DNA of 64,000 nucleotides from Chaetorhynchus papuensis (Eukaryota > Chordata > Aves > Passeriformes > Rhipiduridae). Of the stretch, positions 37,047 to 48,887 are shown piece by piece (positions within the stretch are counted from its first letter, which is position 1; every line of letters starts with the position of its first letter). The notes beneath the pieces are model-generated. The model had not been told where the DNA came from and did not search any database. It saw nothing but the letters and a program-made list of their open reading frames with translations. A program made the position numbers and the translations under genes. The DNA is taken from positions 605,753 to 669,752 of the forward strand of contig VWYX01000011.1 of NCBI GenBank assembly GCA_013396525.1. Direction: 5' to 3'.

Positions 37047-37517
37047 TGATGCCTTTTCCTGGTATTCTAGGTCTTAAAATCAAGAGGCTAACACGGTTAG
37101 AAGGGAAAAAGGGGTTTTACCTTGGGATTTATTGAAAGGATCCTTCGGTGCACCACATCCAGGTCAAATGCACCTCCATGCACCCCAAAATGGCCACCGC
37201 AATCCCCCTCCTCAAGATCTGGTCTTACATTCTAGGTCTTACTAATTAGCATATCTATCAAAAATTCCCCAATGAGAGGCTCGAGTGAGCCCCCCTCCCC
37301 AAGGAACCTTCCCCTGGATGGTTCTATCTCAGTTTACAAAATGTGTTCTGGAGAGGACCTTGGGCTCTGGGCACACTGATCCCTCACTACGAAGCTTCTA
37401 CAATGTTCAGTCTCCCAGCTTAACAAACAAGTCCAAGAATGTGGGCAAAAAGCACTGAGAATACAGAAGTTGCAAAAAGGTATAACAGGGGTATAAAAGA
37501 AAAGACAAAACTCATCA
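37047..37517 (-). mobile_element. Solo LTR-like insert inside CR1
   Basis: The inner CR1 sequence is interrupted by about 471 bases unrelated to CR1. The insert begins TGATG and ends CATCA, a perfect 5-base terminal inverted repeat in TG...CA form. On the minus strand an AATAAA signal (complement of TTTATT at 37128-37133) lies about 80 bases before the 3' end, as expected for an R/U5 boundary. No internal viral genes are present, so this would be a solo LTR left by recombination. I could not find a clean target-site duplication; the borders may be off by several bases. Confidence 0.6.
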
Positions 37518-37620
37518 TGGCTTCACAGCCTGGCCTTGGACACTGCCAGGGATGGGGCAGCCACAGCTTCTCTGGGAAATCCATCCCAGGGCCTCCCCAC
37601 CCTCAGTGGATCTCACTTTC
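37518..37620 (-). mobile_element. Inner CR1, continuation after the LTR
   Basis: CCTGGCCTTGGACACTGCCA, then GGATGGGGCAGCCACAGCTT and CTCTGGGAAATCCATCCCAG, continue the CR1 order exactly where the copy at 36921-37046 stopped. The 5'-truncated end is placed near 37620, where a different CR1 copy resumes. Confidence 0.82.
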
Positions 37621-37960
37621 CCTGAGGAAGGAGATGCCACAGCCTCTCTTGGCAGCCTCCTCCCACCTCCCTGACCACCCTCACAGGTAGAAAGTTTTTC
37701 TTCCATCTACTCAGATTTTTGCCCAGGGCCAACTCATGCCTGCTTTCCCCAGTCCTGTCAGAGGCTCCTCTGGAGCAGCCAGATTCTGTCGTGTGTCTCC
37801 TCTCCCATCAGGTACCTGCAGGCAGCAGGAAAATGCCCCTGGGCCTTTTCTTCATCAGGTTGAACAAACCCTGCTGTAGCTGCCTCCCCTCATCCATCAT
37901 ATGTTCCAGCTGCCTGACCCTCCTGCTGGCCCTGGCTGGACTTGCTGTAGTCCTAGAAAA
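37621..37960 (-). mobile_element. Outer CR1, continuation
   Basis: GGAGATGCCACAGCCTCTCT, ACCACCCTCACAGGTAGAAA, CAGGTTGAACAAACCCTGCT and GACCCTCCTGCTGGCCCTGG match the reverse complement of the CR1 ORF2 end and 3' region. The GATGCCACAGCC block repeats the CR1 position already seen in the inner copy at about 37550. It must therefore belong to a second element, the one interrupted at about 36920. Confidence 0.75.
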
Positions 37961-40771
37961 CCCCATTCTTTGGAGATTTCCAGCCATGGGGGGAAAAAAT
38001 AATGCTGTTAGGTGGTTATTCATCTAAATGAGTCCAAAGGCCTTAAATTAGGGATGGTAATAGCAGAAAAATCTTATATCTCATCTATTTTCTCATTTTG
38101 AAGTTTGAGCCCAATCAGAGATACACCTAAAAATATGTGAGAGATTCAGAAAGAAATTGCCAGGAAGTAAACATTGCATTCAGGTTCAAGGGAACTAATA
38201 TTCTCACCAGAAGAGAGATTTAAATGATGAAAAGCAGGTTCACAGCATAAAGCTGCTCCAGGGTTATACATGCATATGCCACATACCCACTTCCAGTAAT
38301 TTCAGGCCTGAAGTTTTGGGTTATCACATCACTCATGGTGACTTAGTCCAGCACACTGCAATTTTAGCCAGAACCCTGACAAGCTCTGTAAAAAAATAAT
38401 CTCCTTATGCCCTACCTGAAACACATTCTGTGCTGACTCAAGCTGACTTTCTGAGCAAGATGATCTCTTCAGCAAAAGTCCAGTCTGACTATTTTAATTT
38501 TAGCTAGATTCACTGCACCTGCTGAAACACTCACTGAGTTAGCAGGAACAGGAGTAATTCACGAGCAGAAGTGCTGTTTGTACATTCCCCAGCACAATGC
38601 AAGGAAAATGCTTTTGATGCTATCTCAGAGCAAAGGATGACTCCTGCAAAAGGGATTTAAGGGAAGAAAACCGACAGAAGCTTTGTGACACGGCGAAAAA
38701 ATATGGATTAAATGTATCAGAGCTGCTGCTAAGAGGAGCTGGCAGAGCTGCTGAGATAGCTCAATGACCTGATTAAAGAGGAGCGAGAATCCGTGTTCTC
38801 TGTCCACCTCGACAAGATTTCATCATAAATTATTTCATTACCTCCGTATGTAGAGACTCCCTCCCTAAAACAGATGTCAGATTGCCACGTAGGCAATCCT
38901 GAGGAGTACCTGGAGATACCACTAGGTCTCATTACCTGTGTGAAATTGAGAAGAAAAACACCCTTAGGTGTGCAGGCTGAAACTGAGAAGTCAAGAAACA
39001 TCATATTGAATATTTTATACTCCGAATGCAAGAAAAGAACCCTGAAACACTTGGGTCTCCAGAAAGTTTTAGATTGTTGTAAAAGGTCATCATTAAAGTG
39101 TGAAAATATTTTATACTGACTTTTGGATATACAATAATCTCTCTTGCTCAATGCCCAGCCTTTTCACTGATCCACTCACTCCTTATAAATCCTTTAATAT
39201 TCTTTATTAGCTTCTTTATTAGCTCATATTCTCAACGAGCTTGAATTGAACCCCCCTGTTAAATGCACCAACAGGCCTTTATGTACCTTCTTCTTAACGT
39301 GACTTGTTAGAAGCTGAATAAGTTTCCCCCCTTCTCCCTGTTCCTAGAACACCTAAAATAAGTCTTGTTAAAGTACATTTAATTGCACCAGCTCAGCCTC
39401 AGTGTTCTCTATAGCAACAAATATGCATTGGCTACGTCTGTCAAACCTTCCCTCAGCTTCTTCCTTTCTGCCTTTTATGGCCAAGCCTTTCACCCAGTTT
39501 GTCTTTGGCACAAAATCTTTCCCTCCAAGTATTGAGATAGTAAAATAGCTTTCAATTATTTTACTGCTCTTCACCCATCCTGTAATTTCTCTCACATGCA
39601 TCCTGTCCAATGTGCTGCAAATCCTTTGCTTAAATACCATGAAAAGGGCAGGAGCAGGAGAGCCAGCAAAAAAACTGGATGATTTCTTGGTCCTGTCCTC
39701 TCATTTTGCTTCTTTTTCTTTCTTTTTTTTTTTTTTTTAACTCTACTTCACATTTCCTTGCTTGTATTATATGCAGTCCAAAAAGAACAAAAAGCAGATT
39801 TTATCTGATAGTTCAACGTCCCATCATAGAATTTAGGTAAAAAAAGAAGAAAAATTCGCAGTAAAGACAGAGAAAAAGGAAATTAATGTCAGAAGGTCTG
39901 AGAGGAGAGGTAAGACCCTCCTTTAGGTCTGAATCCTATTCTACTGACTCTGTTACAGCTTCTTCTATCTCAGCACACTGCTTACAGCTGGATAGACCAT
40001 CAGTAGCCAACCTGGGAGAACATAGCATAAAAAAATCCTGCCCATTCATTTCTTTTCTATTTGCAAATGAAAACATTCTGTGTACATTATTTCAAACCAC
40101 ACAGGGAGCAGTTCTCACAGCCCTGCCTGGTAACCAAGGGATGGGAATGAATGCATCTCCTCTATTAAATCTGCTGAAAACGCATTACAGTGCACGCTAT
40201 CAAAAGAAAGAAAAGAAAGGTGTTTTCAAAAAAAAAAACCCCACGAGCGTTTCACCGTCCGTGAGAAATTAAGAGCAGGATGGGAAGGGGTGTTTACACA
40301 GGCACTTCGCCAGGAAACTCTGCTTTCCACAGATCCAGTCATTCAGGGAGCCCATCTCCGATTTTCCTGCGCTCCCTCCCTCTCTTCTCCCATCCCTGCA
40401 ATTATATTGAGAAATCTATCTGTAGGTGAGAAAACACAGCCAGTCCTGCAGCATGCATCCAAACGCTGCCTCTCCTTTAGGTGAGTGCTACCACACCGAG
40501 GCCATTTGTGGGAATTTTACACGCCAAGACAAACAAATGCCGACCCTTAAGGAAACGCGTGAGCCTCGGGAGAGTTTCGCAGGGAATCGCCACCAAAAAC
40601 CCGCCCGAAAGAATCCTCTCTAAAACCTCCCGCGACACGCAGCATTGCTAATTAGCAGGCTCGCTGGAAAACGCCGTGAGATGGACAGAAAGTGTTGTCA
40701 CTTCATTTGTGCGTGCTTCCCTGCATCTTAAGTTGCAGCTCCGGCTCCCTGAGGATCATGTGAGGCTGGGT
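37961..40771. other. Region upstream of KLHL4, no gene seen
   Basis: No coding exon could be supported. A poly-T run lies at about 39724-39739. GC and CpG content rises from about 40540 towards the KLHL4 leader, which suggests a promoter-proximal region. Confidence 0.5.
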
Positions 40772-40777
40772 TATATA
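40772..40777 (+). promoter_or_regulatory. TATA-like box upstream of KLHL4
   Basis: TATATA lies inside GGGTTATATATTGGG, about 350 bases before the start codon, at the start of a more GC-rich leader. If used, transcription would begin near 40800. The actual start site is unknown and a CpG-type dispersed promoter is equally possible. Confidence 0.4.
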
Positions 40778-40832
40778 TTGGGAGCCGCGCTATAGTGCTG
40801 CGAGTGTGTAAGCCCGGCAGCCGGGGAGTGTT

Positions 40833-40856
40833 ATGGTCGCTGCTTTCCTGTGCTAA
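40833..40856 (+). CDS. Upstream ORF 1 in the KLHL4 leader (7 codons)
   Basis: ATG GTC GCT GCT TTC CTG TGC TAA encodes MVAAFLC. It ends well before the main start codon, so it could reduce or tune initiation at KLHL4. The peptide itself is not expected to have a function. It matters only if transcription starts upstream of it and no leader intron removes it. Confidence 0.4.
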   Translation: MVAAFLC

Positions 40857-40899
40857 GCTGATTTACTTGTTTAAGGTCTGACCTCATCATCCTGTCAGA

Positions 40900-40923
40900 A
40901 TGGATTCCCACCTATACAGCTAA
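40900..40923 (+). CDS. Upstream ORF 2 in the KLHL4 leader (7 codons)
   Basis: ATG GAT TCC CAC CTA TAC AGC TAA encodes MDSHLYS. It has the same length as upstream ORF 1 and starts 43 bases after that ORF's stop. No further ATG occurs between it and the main start at 41128. It is a candidate translational control element only. Confidence 0.4.
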   Translation: MDSHLYS

Positions 40924-41080
40924 CAGCAGCTCAGCACCGGCTGCGGGAGCTCGCCGTGCGTTAATCAGCAGAGAGAGGGAGAGAGCTGCCGCTATTGGTT
41001 CTTTTGTTGGCTTTTCTTAAGAAGAGGAGTTGAAACAGAAGAGATAACAAAGAATCCGTTTCCTTCCTAAAAGAATAGGC

Positions 41081-41114
41081 TTTTTTTTTTTTTTTGCCTT
41101 TTTTTTTTTTTTTT
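41081..41114 (+). repeat. Two poly-T tracts just before the KLHL4 start codon
   Basis: Two runs of about 15 and 18 T, separated by GCC, end about 13 bases before the ATG. In the mRNA they form long U tracts in the leader, which would keep the start region unstructured and could bind poly-U proteins. Run length is prone to sequencing and assembly error. Confidence 0.8.
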
Positions 41115-41127
41115 CTTCTGGAAAAAA

Positions 41128-41549
41128 ATGTCAGTATCTGGAAAGAAAGAGTTTGACGTGAAGCAGATCCTGAGGCTCCGCTGGAGGTGGTTCAGCCACC
41201 CCTCGCAGGGCTCCGCCGGCTCCGGGGGCTGCCATCAGCAGGAAGGATATGAGCACAGAGGGACTCCGGTGCAGAACAGGTTAAAGAGCCACTCTCGGGA
41301 CAGAAATGGGCTGAAGAAAAACAGCAGCCCTGTCCACCACAACATCCTGGCCCCCGTGCCGGGGCCGACGCCGGTGCACCACCGATCCATCCAAACCTGG
41401 CACCAGCAGAACCTCATAGAGCAGCTGCGATCCAATGAGGATATTCCCAAAACCAGCACAGAGGAAAACTCTGTCAAAGAAGATTCAAGTAAAGCCACGC
41501 AGGAGCTGCAGATGATCACAGAAGAAAATGCAGATGAATCTGCAGAGAG
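41128..41549 (+). CDS. KLHL4: KLHL4 exon 1 (coding), kelch-like protein 4 N-terminus
   Basis: This exon encodes residues 1-140 plus two bases of codon 141. The protein begins MSVSGKKEFDVKQILRLRWR, the conserved N-terminal signature shared in outline with KLHL1 and closest to KLHL4. A basic, Ser/Gln/His-rich, probably disordered stretch follows, including HRGTPVQNRLKSHSRDRNGL and SSPVHHNILAPVPGPTPVHH. The last third is acidic and Glu-rich (EENSVKEDSSKATQEL, ITEENADESAE). The start is supported by this family signature and by an A at -3; no upstream in-frame extension is needed. The exon ends GAGAG|GTAGGA, leaving phase 2, which matches exon 2. The continued frame reaches a stop right after the donor. 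No known domain lies in this exon; its role is not established. Confidence 0.96.
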
Positions 41550-44500
41550 GTAGGAGTTCTAAAGTCTGCACTTGGAAAGCCAGACTTGTTTCCAATTTAT
41601 TCCCTAAATCTGTCTTTGTTTTTAGCCAGAGTTCCTCACTGCATTAATCTCACTTTATGTATGTGCACACCCACTCTCAAACGAGAAGGAACACTCTCAC
41701 ATCAGAAAAATGAGCAGAAACATTGTCATGAAATTTTGATCTTTGCTCAAGGTACATCATTCCATAACTCTTCCATATGCATACAATCTGCCAGTTTGTC
41801 AGATTTTCTCTGTCAACATTCACAGCATATCTATTTTTTTCTCTTGATTTATTATGTGTGAGTGCAATGCAAAAAGGAGCCTCCCAAAATCCTGTCCTCA
41901 TTCTGACTTTATCAATGGGTGCAACTTTGACAAATGGGAGCTGCTGGAGGTGCACGGGCTCTGGGGTTGCCATCGATCTCTCAAATTTCTCACTGATTTT
42001 CTTTTACTGTCTTCCTGGCAAGTAAAATTCACCTTGAACTAAGTGGAAAGGAAGCATCATTCTTTGTTTTTTTAAAGGTTTGCTTGAAATCCCAATACTT
42101 TCACAGCTTATTTAGTCTGCTAAGACAAATATTTTCTGCAAGGTCAGGTGAAAAAACATTACAGCTATGAGCCCTTAAAGGTGCAAGCACAAAGGGAGAG
42201 CTATTTTTAAGTTGTGAATAACAGAGAATACAATATTAATACCCCTTATTTGATTAAGCCTTTTTATGTTTTCTTTTTCAAAACTCATGTCAGTATTTTT
42301 AGCTAATACAGCATTTTTACCCCACCTTTACCCCACCTTGGACTCAAATCAAACATTTATGATGTGATTATTTGCACTGTTTGATGAGATTGCCATCAGC
42401 CTTTGGGAATAATTGAAATCTATTACACTGCATTTAAATACAAATTTATCTTACTGGAAGTTATAGTTCTCTCAGTAAAAACCAAGCTGACAGCTTGCAC
42501 ATTTTTAGCAGTTATTATTTTTCAAGTTGTGCATCTGCTGTGGGGAACATCTGCAGACTGAACAGCAAAAACTGCATTCCAAAATGTCACTGGGAAAACA
42601 GTCCCAGTAGTCAGTAGGTACCAGATAAATTCATGACAGAATAAAAGCACTGAGGAAGGACTGTGGGAGTTGTGTGTGTTTCCAAGGGCACTGGTTTGGA
42701 ACGGGGAAGCAGCATACGCCTAGCACAACATTTCAAATGATAGCGCAAATTTCCTGTAAAAAAGGTGATTTTAGACACACCTGAGAAGGAAAAGCGATTT
42801 AATTTGACGAGAAATAAGAACAGCTATGCAACAAAATAAGGTTCTACACCATGGGAAGAAGGAGGTAAAAAAAAGCCTAATCAGTTCAGTTTGGGAGGTA
42901 CTAAACCACTGCCTTCTAAAATAAGATGTGACATTTTCTCCAGCTATATGTAAAGTTTCTGCTCAGACCTCCTGAAGTTTTGTACCCTCATATCCGTTCA
43001 AATTTAAGTTCTGCTCTTGAGCTGTTTAAAGTCACAGCTTTTAGGATAGTTTTGGGAATGTATATATCATGGGTTGTTATAGTCAAATAAGCGGGGTTTT
43101 AGGATTTCAGTAAAAGCCTTTGGTGCGTGTTGTAGGTTAAAATCTATCTTAACACTCATCTTAAAAAGCTGAACTTCTAAGAAATTGTTTAGAAAGTGAT
43201 TCATGACTATGAGTTTCTCTAGAATTGAAATTTATTTCTTGAAAATAAAACTGACCATTAAAGACAATGTAGCTCCAATTTCTTAAACGTGTACCAAAAG
43301 AAATCATTAAGTAAAACACTGCTCCCTTCCCCTACAGCATCCAGCACAGGCCACACATGGATTAATTCATTAATTGGCTGGGTAGAAATGAAATACTTAG
43401 AAGAAATAAGGAGAAGCAGCCTTATATCTACATCTACCTGTATCTAGGATGTAGATATCCATATCTGGATATATTTTCATCTCTTCAAAACAATGTCTCA
43501 TCTTATACCTTTGAAATCACCCCTTTAAATCATTCCAGATCTCCTTTTCCTTTAGAAGTTCCAGATAGTCCCAATCAATTGCAATTAACACATAACAATC
43601 AGATGTTTGCAGGGTCCCCTGAGCCCATGTCCTCACACTGCTAAAGCCACCACAGAAGGAGCTGTGCAGGTACTGCAGCCAAATTTCACATCCACACCCG
43701 AGGACACCGGAGACAAATTTGCCTTTTATACCAGAAAAGCTCTGTACCTTCAAAGCAGTTGTCTCTAAACCAGTGGATTTACCTCTGCCTGGAGCAGTCC
43801 CATTTTTAGGTGGATCTAAAGCAGGACTCTGCTGAGTGTCACGTGGACATCCAAAATAGCAGAAAAGGAGAGAGAATCTGGCCAATACCTCAACCCCGAG
43901 CAGAACATGAAAGCAGTTTCTACTTAGAGTTTAATGCTTCCCATGAAAAACTTTGGAATCAGAACCAATACTCTGAATTTCTTCAGAAAAACTTGAGCTG
44001 TCTTTCTCTAGAAACCTCAGGACTTAATGCTGCCAGTGATGGACTGAGAGCACCCTGGGGTTTGATGAAATAAGGGTTGGTTATTGAGGAGGAAATGTAA
44101 ATGATAAAGTACCAAACCACAGTTCCATTTGGAGTACACGATCATCAATACGCTTATTGCTGCATCCTTCAATCCATTTTGGTATTCCTGTCCCCAAATT
44201 AAATACTGCAAGACTTAAAGAAGCCCTTCTGGTCCATGGGCTTGCTCCTGAATTACATCCCATGACAAGTAAATGAGGCTCAAGTGACTAAAACTCATTA
44301 GTTTTGTCCTAATCATTGCCAGTTAATGTGTGGTCAACAAATACGTTCTGGGCCATAAATAAGTGGTTTATTGGCACAAGGGTAAGGAAGGCCTCTCAGC
44401 ATGCTGGGGACTGCCTGGTCCAGTGCTGCTCAGGGAATTTGCTCAGCAGGTGTCCAACAGCTTTCTAGAAGCACCTAAAATGATGGATGCTTGACCTGCT

Positions 44501-45413
44501 GCTGTTAAGACCCCTGTGGAAGGTACATCTATAGTTTGGAAAAAGGATGAACAGTGGACAATATATATTTAGTGACCTCATCTGGCTCTCACCAATCTGG
44601 TCTTTGAATGAGGACTGGGACCTCTTCACAGGTGAAAAACAGAGAAACCAGATAAAGTCTGACAAGTTCTTTTGTTTGTAGAGTGTATTTCCCAATATCA
44701 CATTTTTCTGGTATTGCTGGGGTGACCAGGGAGCTAAATCTGTGGACTCTGGCCATGCCAAGGCAGAAAAAACACCTTCAGAGATTTCAGGTTTGGCTTG
44801 AAGAGGGAGCTGAAGTGAGCTCTGAAGGAGCCCATGGGCAGTGACCTGTGGATTGCTGCTGGTGCAGCAGGCAGGCCTGGGGGAGCTGAGCTGTTCAGGA
44901 CATCTCTGATCTACCCTGGCTGGAATCTTGTGAGGTTCCGGCTCCTCTGCCAGGGGGACCAGGAAGCATTTCCATTTCTTTCAAAGAAAGTGATCTGGCA
45001 GTGGTGCAGACACATCAGCACACACTGGCAGGGTTTGATTGTTAGATTTTAACAGAAACTTTTCTCTTGTGTGCATAGCACACGTGTGCACACAGACTGA
45101 CAAAGCACTGAAGCCTCCCAGAAAGAAGAATTGTGATATTCAATTACTTCAATTACTTCCCTTAGTGAGTTCTGGACTCACAGATATTGACTTCTCCATG
45201 TGAGAACCATGTCCAGCATTTGTTAACATTATGCCACATTACCACATCCATTCCTGCATGCCTGCCAGGTTTCTGATTCCACAAGTGAGCTGTTGCAGAC
45301 CGTGTGTGCTGCTGAAGATTTCCTAGTTGCCCAAAGGCAGTTCAATTTCAATAGTAAATGTAACATCCATTCATCATTTTTTCTCTTTCTAATTATATGG
45401 CTGAAAAATCGCT

Positions 45414-45461
45414 GACAAACTCTAGTTTGAGACAAACTCCAGTTTGAGACAAATTCCAATC
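45414..45461. repeat. 17-bp tandem repeat
   Basis: Units GACAAACTCTAGTTTGA, GACAAACTCCAGTTTGA and a partial, more diverged third copy. Each unit contains a near-palindrome (AAACTNNAGTTT). It lies within KLHL4 intron 1. Confidence 0.85.
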
Positions 45462-47893
45462 TGCTAACGACAAATGTTTTCTAATTTCCCACATGAGACA
45501 AAATATATTTCTAATTAATTTTAATGGAATCTTTTGATGTCATAATCCAAGCAGTCAGTACTGATGCACATGGAAACAGACACTTGGGAGGAGTACCCTC
45601 CCAAAGGCAATCCTGTTCTGGGGTGGCTATTTTTGATGTACAGCTATTTTGATAGTTCATCTTAAGACGTGAAAACTCATTTTTTTGGTTTTGTCAGACA
45701 TATGGAAATAACTATCAGACTATTTTCTTCACTGTCTCTGCCATACATTTAAACACACACACGTGTACATGACTATTTCAGATGTTGTCTCCTATGTGAG
45801 GGTTTTCCCTCGAGTTCTGTTTGTAACTCCAGTAGCAGATGACAGCCGTGGCTCTCATTCCAGTGTGAAATAAAGAAGAAGAAAATAGGTGATACTTGTC
45901 CTGGTGAAAATAGAACATAAGACTTATTCCATGAAACCACTGGTCAAACCAGACTGAGAGGGCTTTTGGCACTGAGAGTGAAGTTCTTGGTATCCAAATA
46001 AACAGTGAAGCACAGGAATGAGTGAGAACAGACCCCAAGGCAGCAGTAAATGGGAGGGCTGTGCAGAGAAGGTGATGAAGGGCTGCATTCACAGGGGTAC
46101 ATCACCACACTCTTTCCCTGCTGTGGGTAAGAATTCAGTTCCATGAACCATCTCTGATGCCCAAGGTAAAAGTTTACAAATGATGATTCCTAATCTCACA
46201 TCACAGCAGCCTTTATTTGTAAAACAGAACTACTCCAATTTTATTTTCAAAGAACCTCCAGCATTTTGAAGAAAAGCTTCAAAAAATCTCAACTTTAACA
46301 AATAAGTATTTTAAAAGCATGGTAAAGAATGCTGGACATGTAGTCAGGCAGCATTTCAATCCTTCTGTGACAAAGTTGGACCAGCTACGTTTCGGTGCTT
46401 CCTTGCTTGTCTACAGTACAATTTAGGCTCATTAATGCCTTGGTCTTTCCCCCTCAAGTATAGGTAGGAAATTGTTCCCCTTATTCTTCTTATTGCCCCA
46501 CTTTTCTTCTTTACACCCTTTGCTTATGTTTGAAAATTGCTGTTTAGTCTAAAGAGCTGCAATTCTTGCGGTCTTGTCTCAGAATTCCCGTTTCTGACAG
46601 CTTTGACATTTCATTGCTGTCCTGCCTGTCTCCAGCAGGTCTGTCTGGACTTGCAGCTCTGTGGCCAGACCTGGATGTGTTCCTGTTGGACTCTGGCAGC
46701 TCTAGGGGAGAGCTGGATTACCTCTGTGTCATCCTGGCTCAAATCTCTTTGAATATCCTCAGTGGTTGTTTTTCTTTTATCAACAGCATGGCGCTGCTGC
46801 TCATGCCTGGCTTGTGATTCATGTGAAACTCCTGCCTCTGTACCACAGACCCGTTCCCAAACCATCTGTACATTTCTGCAGTTATTTGTTCCTAAAACCA
46901 GTACTTTGCACAGATAAATTCCATCTTGTGTTTATCAGATGCTGTCTCCAACTGGCTGAGTGAATATTCAGTTCTGATGTTATTTAATATCCCTGATTTA
47001 CTGGTTTAATATCCAGTTCTGATCCAATACCCCACCAGCTCTTCTCAGCTTGGCACGACCTCCAATTGTAATATATAAAATCTATTTATTTCTTCCTCCC
47101 TTCAAGTGATTTAGAAAATTTATCAGAAGTTATAGAGGAACTTCAGCGCTAAGTTCCTTAGGAACCCATTTTGATTTATCTTCCTATTTGTCAGCAAACC
47201 ATTGAGAATCAGTTTAACAGCACGTTTGATTTCAAACCAGCTTCACACTTGTCCTATAATGGGTTACTTCAGCCAGACCCTGAGTTTGAACTTAGCACTA
47301 TCTGATATGAGACACTGAAAAATAATATTCTCATGCTCAAGATGTAAATGACAACTAATTCTCTTCTGTTCTCCATTATGTCTGGCAAAACCTATTAATG
47401 AGGCACTTCAGCTTACTTTGACATGCTATTCTTGCAAATTCTTGCTGACTGTTAAGTTTCATTTCTAAGTGCTTATAAATAATTGTATGAATTTAAAACT
47501 GTATAATTTGGCAAGAAGGAACAACAAGGAAAAGAAATTATGTTTGTGTCTCGTGGAGAATTTTGCAGTTTCTTTAGTGTTCATAACAATTTAATATCAA
47601 TTCCAGCAGAATGTTTTAAAAAGATGATTTTCCGCAAGCCTGCAATGGACAACCAAAATGCTTCACTGTCACCTCAGGGACAAGCAAAACCTAATTGTCT
47701 TCTAACAATGATCTTTAGCTAAAGGTCAAAATATGAGTTTGAAACTGGATTGTTTAAGATGATGCAGCTGATCTGAGAGGACTCAGAAGTGCAGCTGGAG
47801 CAGCCTTCAGAGCTTTGGTGAGGTGGAAGCACCATGTGGAGCAGGGGGAGGGTGGCACCCCAGGCACTGGGGGTGGGTGAACATCACTGGGTG

Positions 47894-48872
47894 NNNNNNN
47901 NNNNNNNNNNNNNNNNNNNNNNNNNNNNNNNNNNNNNNNNNNNNNNNNNNNNNNNNNNNNNNNNNNNNNNNNNNNNNNNNNNNNNNNNNNNNNNNNNNNN
48001 NNNNNNNNNNNNNNNNNNNNNNNNNNNNNNNNNNNNNNNNNNNNNNNNNNNNNNNNNNNNNNNNNNNNNNNNNNNNNNNNNNNNNNNNNNNNNNNNNNNN
48101 NNNNNNNNNNNNNNNNNNNNNNNNNNNNNNNNNNNNNNNNNNNNNNNNNNNNNNNNNNNNNNNNNNNNNNNNNNNNNNNNNNNNNNNNNNNNNNNNNNNN
48201 NNNNNNNNNNNNNNNNNNNNNNNNNNNNNNNNNNNNNNNNNNNNNNNNNNNNNNNNNNNNNNNNNNNNNNNNNNNNNNNNNNNNNNNNNNNNNNNNNNNN
48301 NNNNNNNNNNNNNNNNNNNNNNNNNNNNNNNNNNNNNNNNNNNNNNNNNNNNNNNNNNNNNNNNNNNNNNNNNNNNNNNNNNNNNNNNNNNNNNNNNNNN
48401 NNNNNNNNNNNNNNNNNNNNNNNNNNNNNNNNNNNNNNNNNNNNNNNNNNNNNNNNNNNNNNNNNNNNNNNNNNNNNNNNNNNNNNNNNNNNNNNNNNNN
48501 NNNNNNNNNNNNNNNNNNNNNNNNNNNNNNNNNNNNNNNNNNNNNNNNNNNNNNNNNNNNNNNNNNNNNNNNNNNNNNNNNNNNNNNNNNNNNNNNNNNN
48601 NNNNNNNNNNNNNNNNNNNNNNNNNNNNNNNNNNNNNNNNNNNNNNNNNNNNNNNNNNNNNNNNNNNNNNNNNNNNNNNNNNNNNNNNNNNNNNNNNNNN
48701 NNNNNNNNNNNNNNNNNNNNNNNNNNNNNNNNNNNNNNNNNNNNNNNNNNNNNNNNNNNNNNNNNNNNNNNNNNNNNNNNNNNNNNNNNNNNNNNNNNNN
48801 NNNNNNNNNNNNNNNNNNNNNNNNNNNNNNNNNNNNNNNNNNNNNNNNNNNNNNNNNNNNNNNNNNNNNNNN
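47894..48872. other. Assembly gap (979 N)
   Basis: An unbroken run of N inside KLHL4 intron 1. The left flank is G-rich (GGGGGAGGGTGG and similar). The right flank starts with a GGAA microsatellite. Apparent frames across it are artefacts. Confidence 0.99.
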
Positions 48873-48887
48873 GAAGGAAGGAAGGGG
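48873..48887. repeat. GGAA microsatellite at gap edge
   Basis: GAAGGAAGGAAGGGG emerges directly from the N gap, so the true tract is probably longer. Confidence 0.75.

Noticed and set aside
1..40000. Exons of DACH2, the usual neighbour of KLHL4 in amniotes
   Set aside because: I looked for a DACH-type coding segment and saw none; the neighbour probably lies further to the left.
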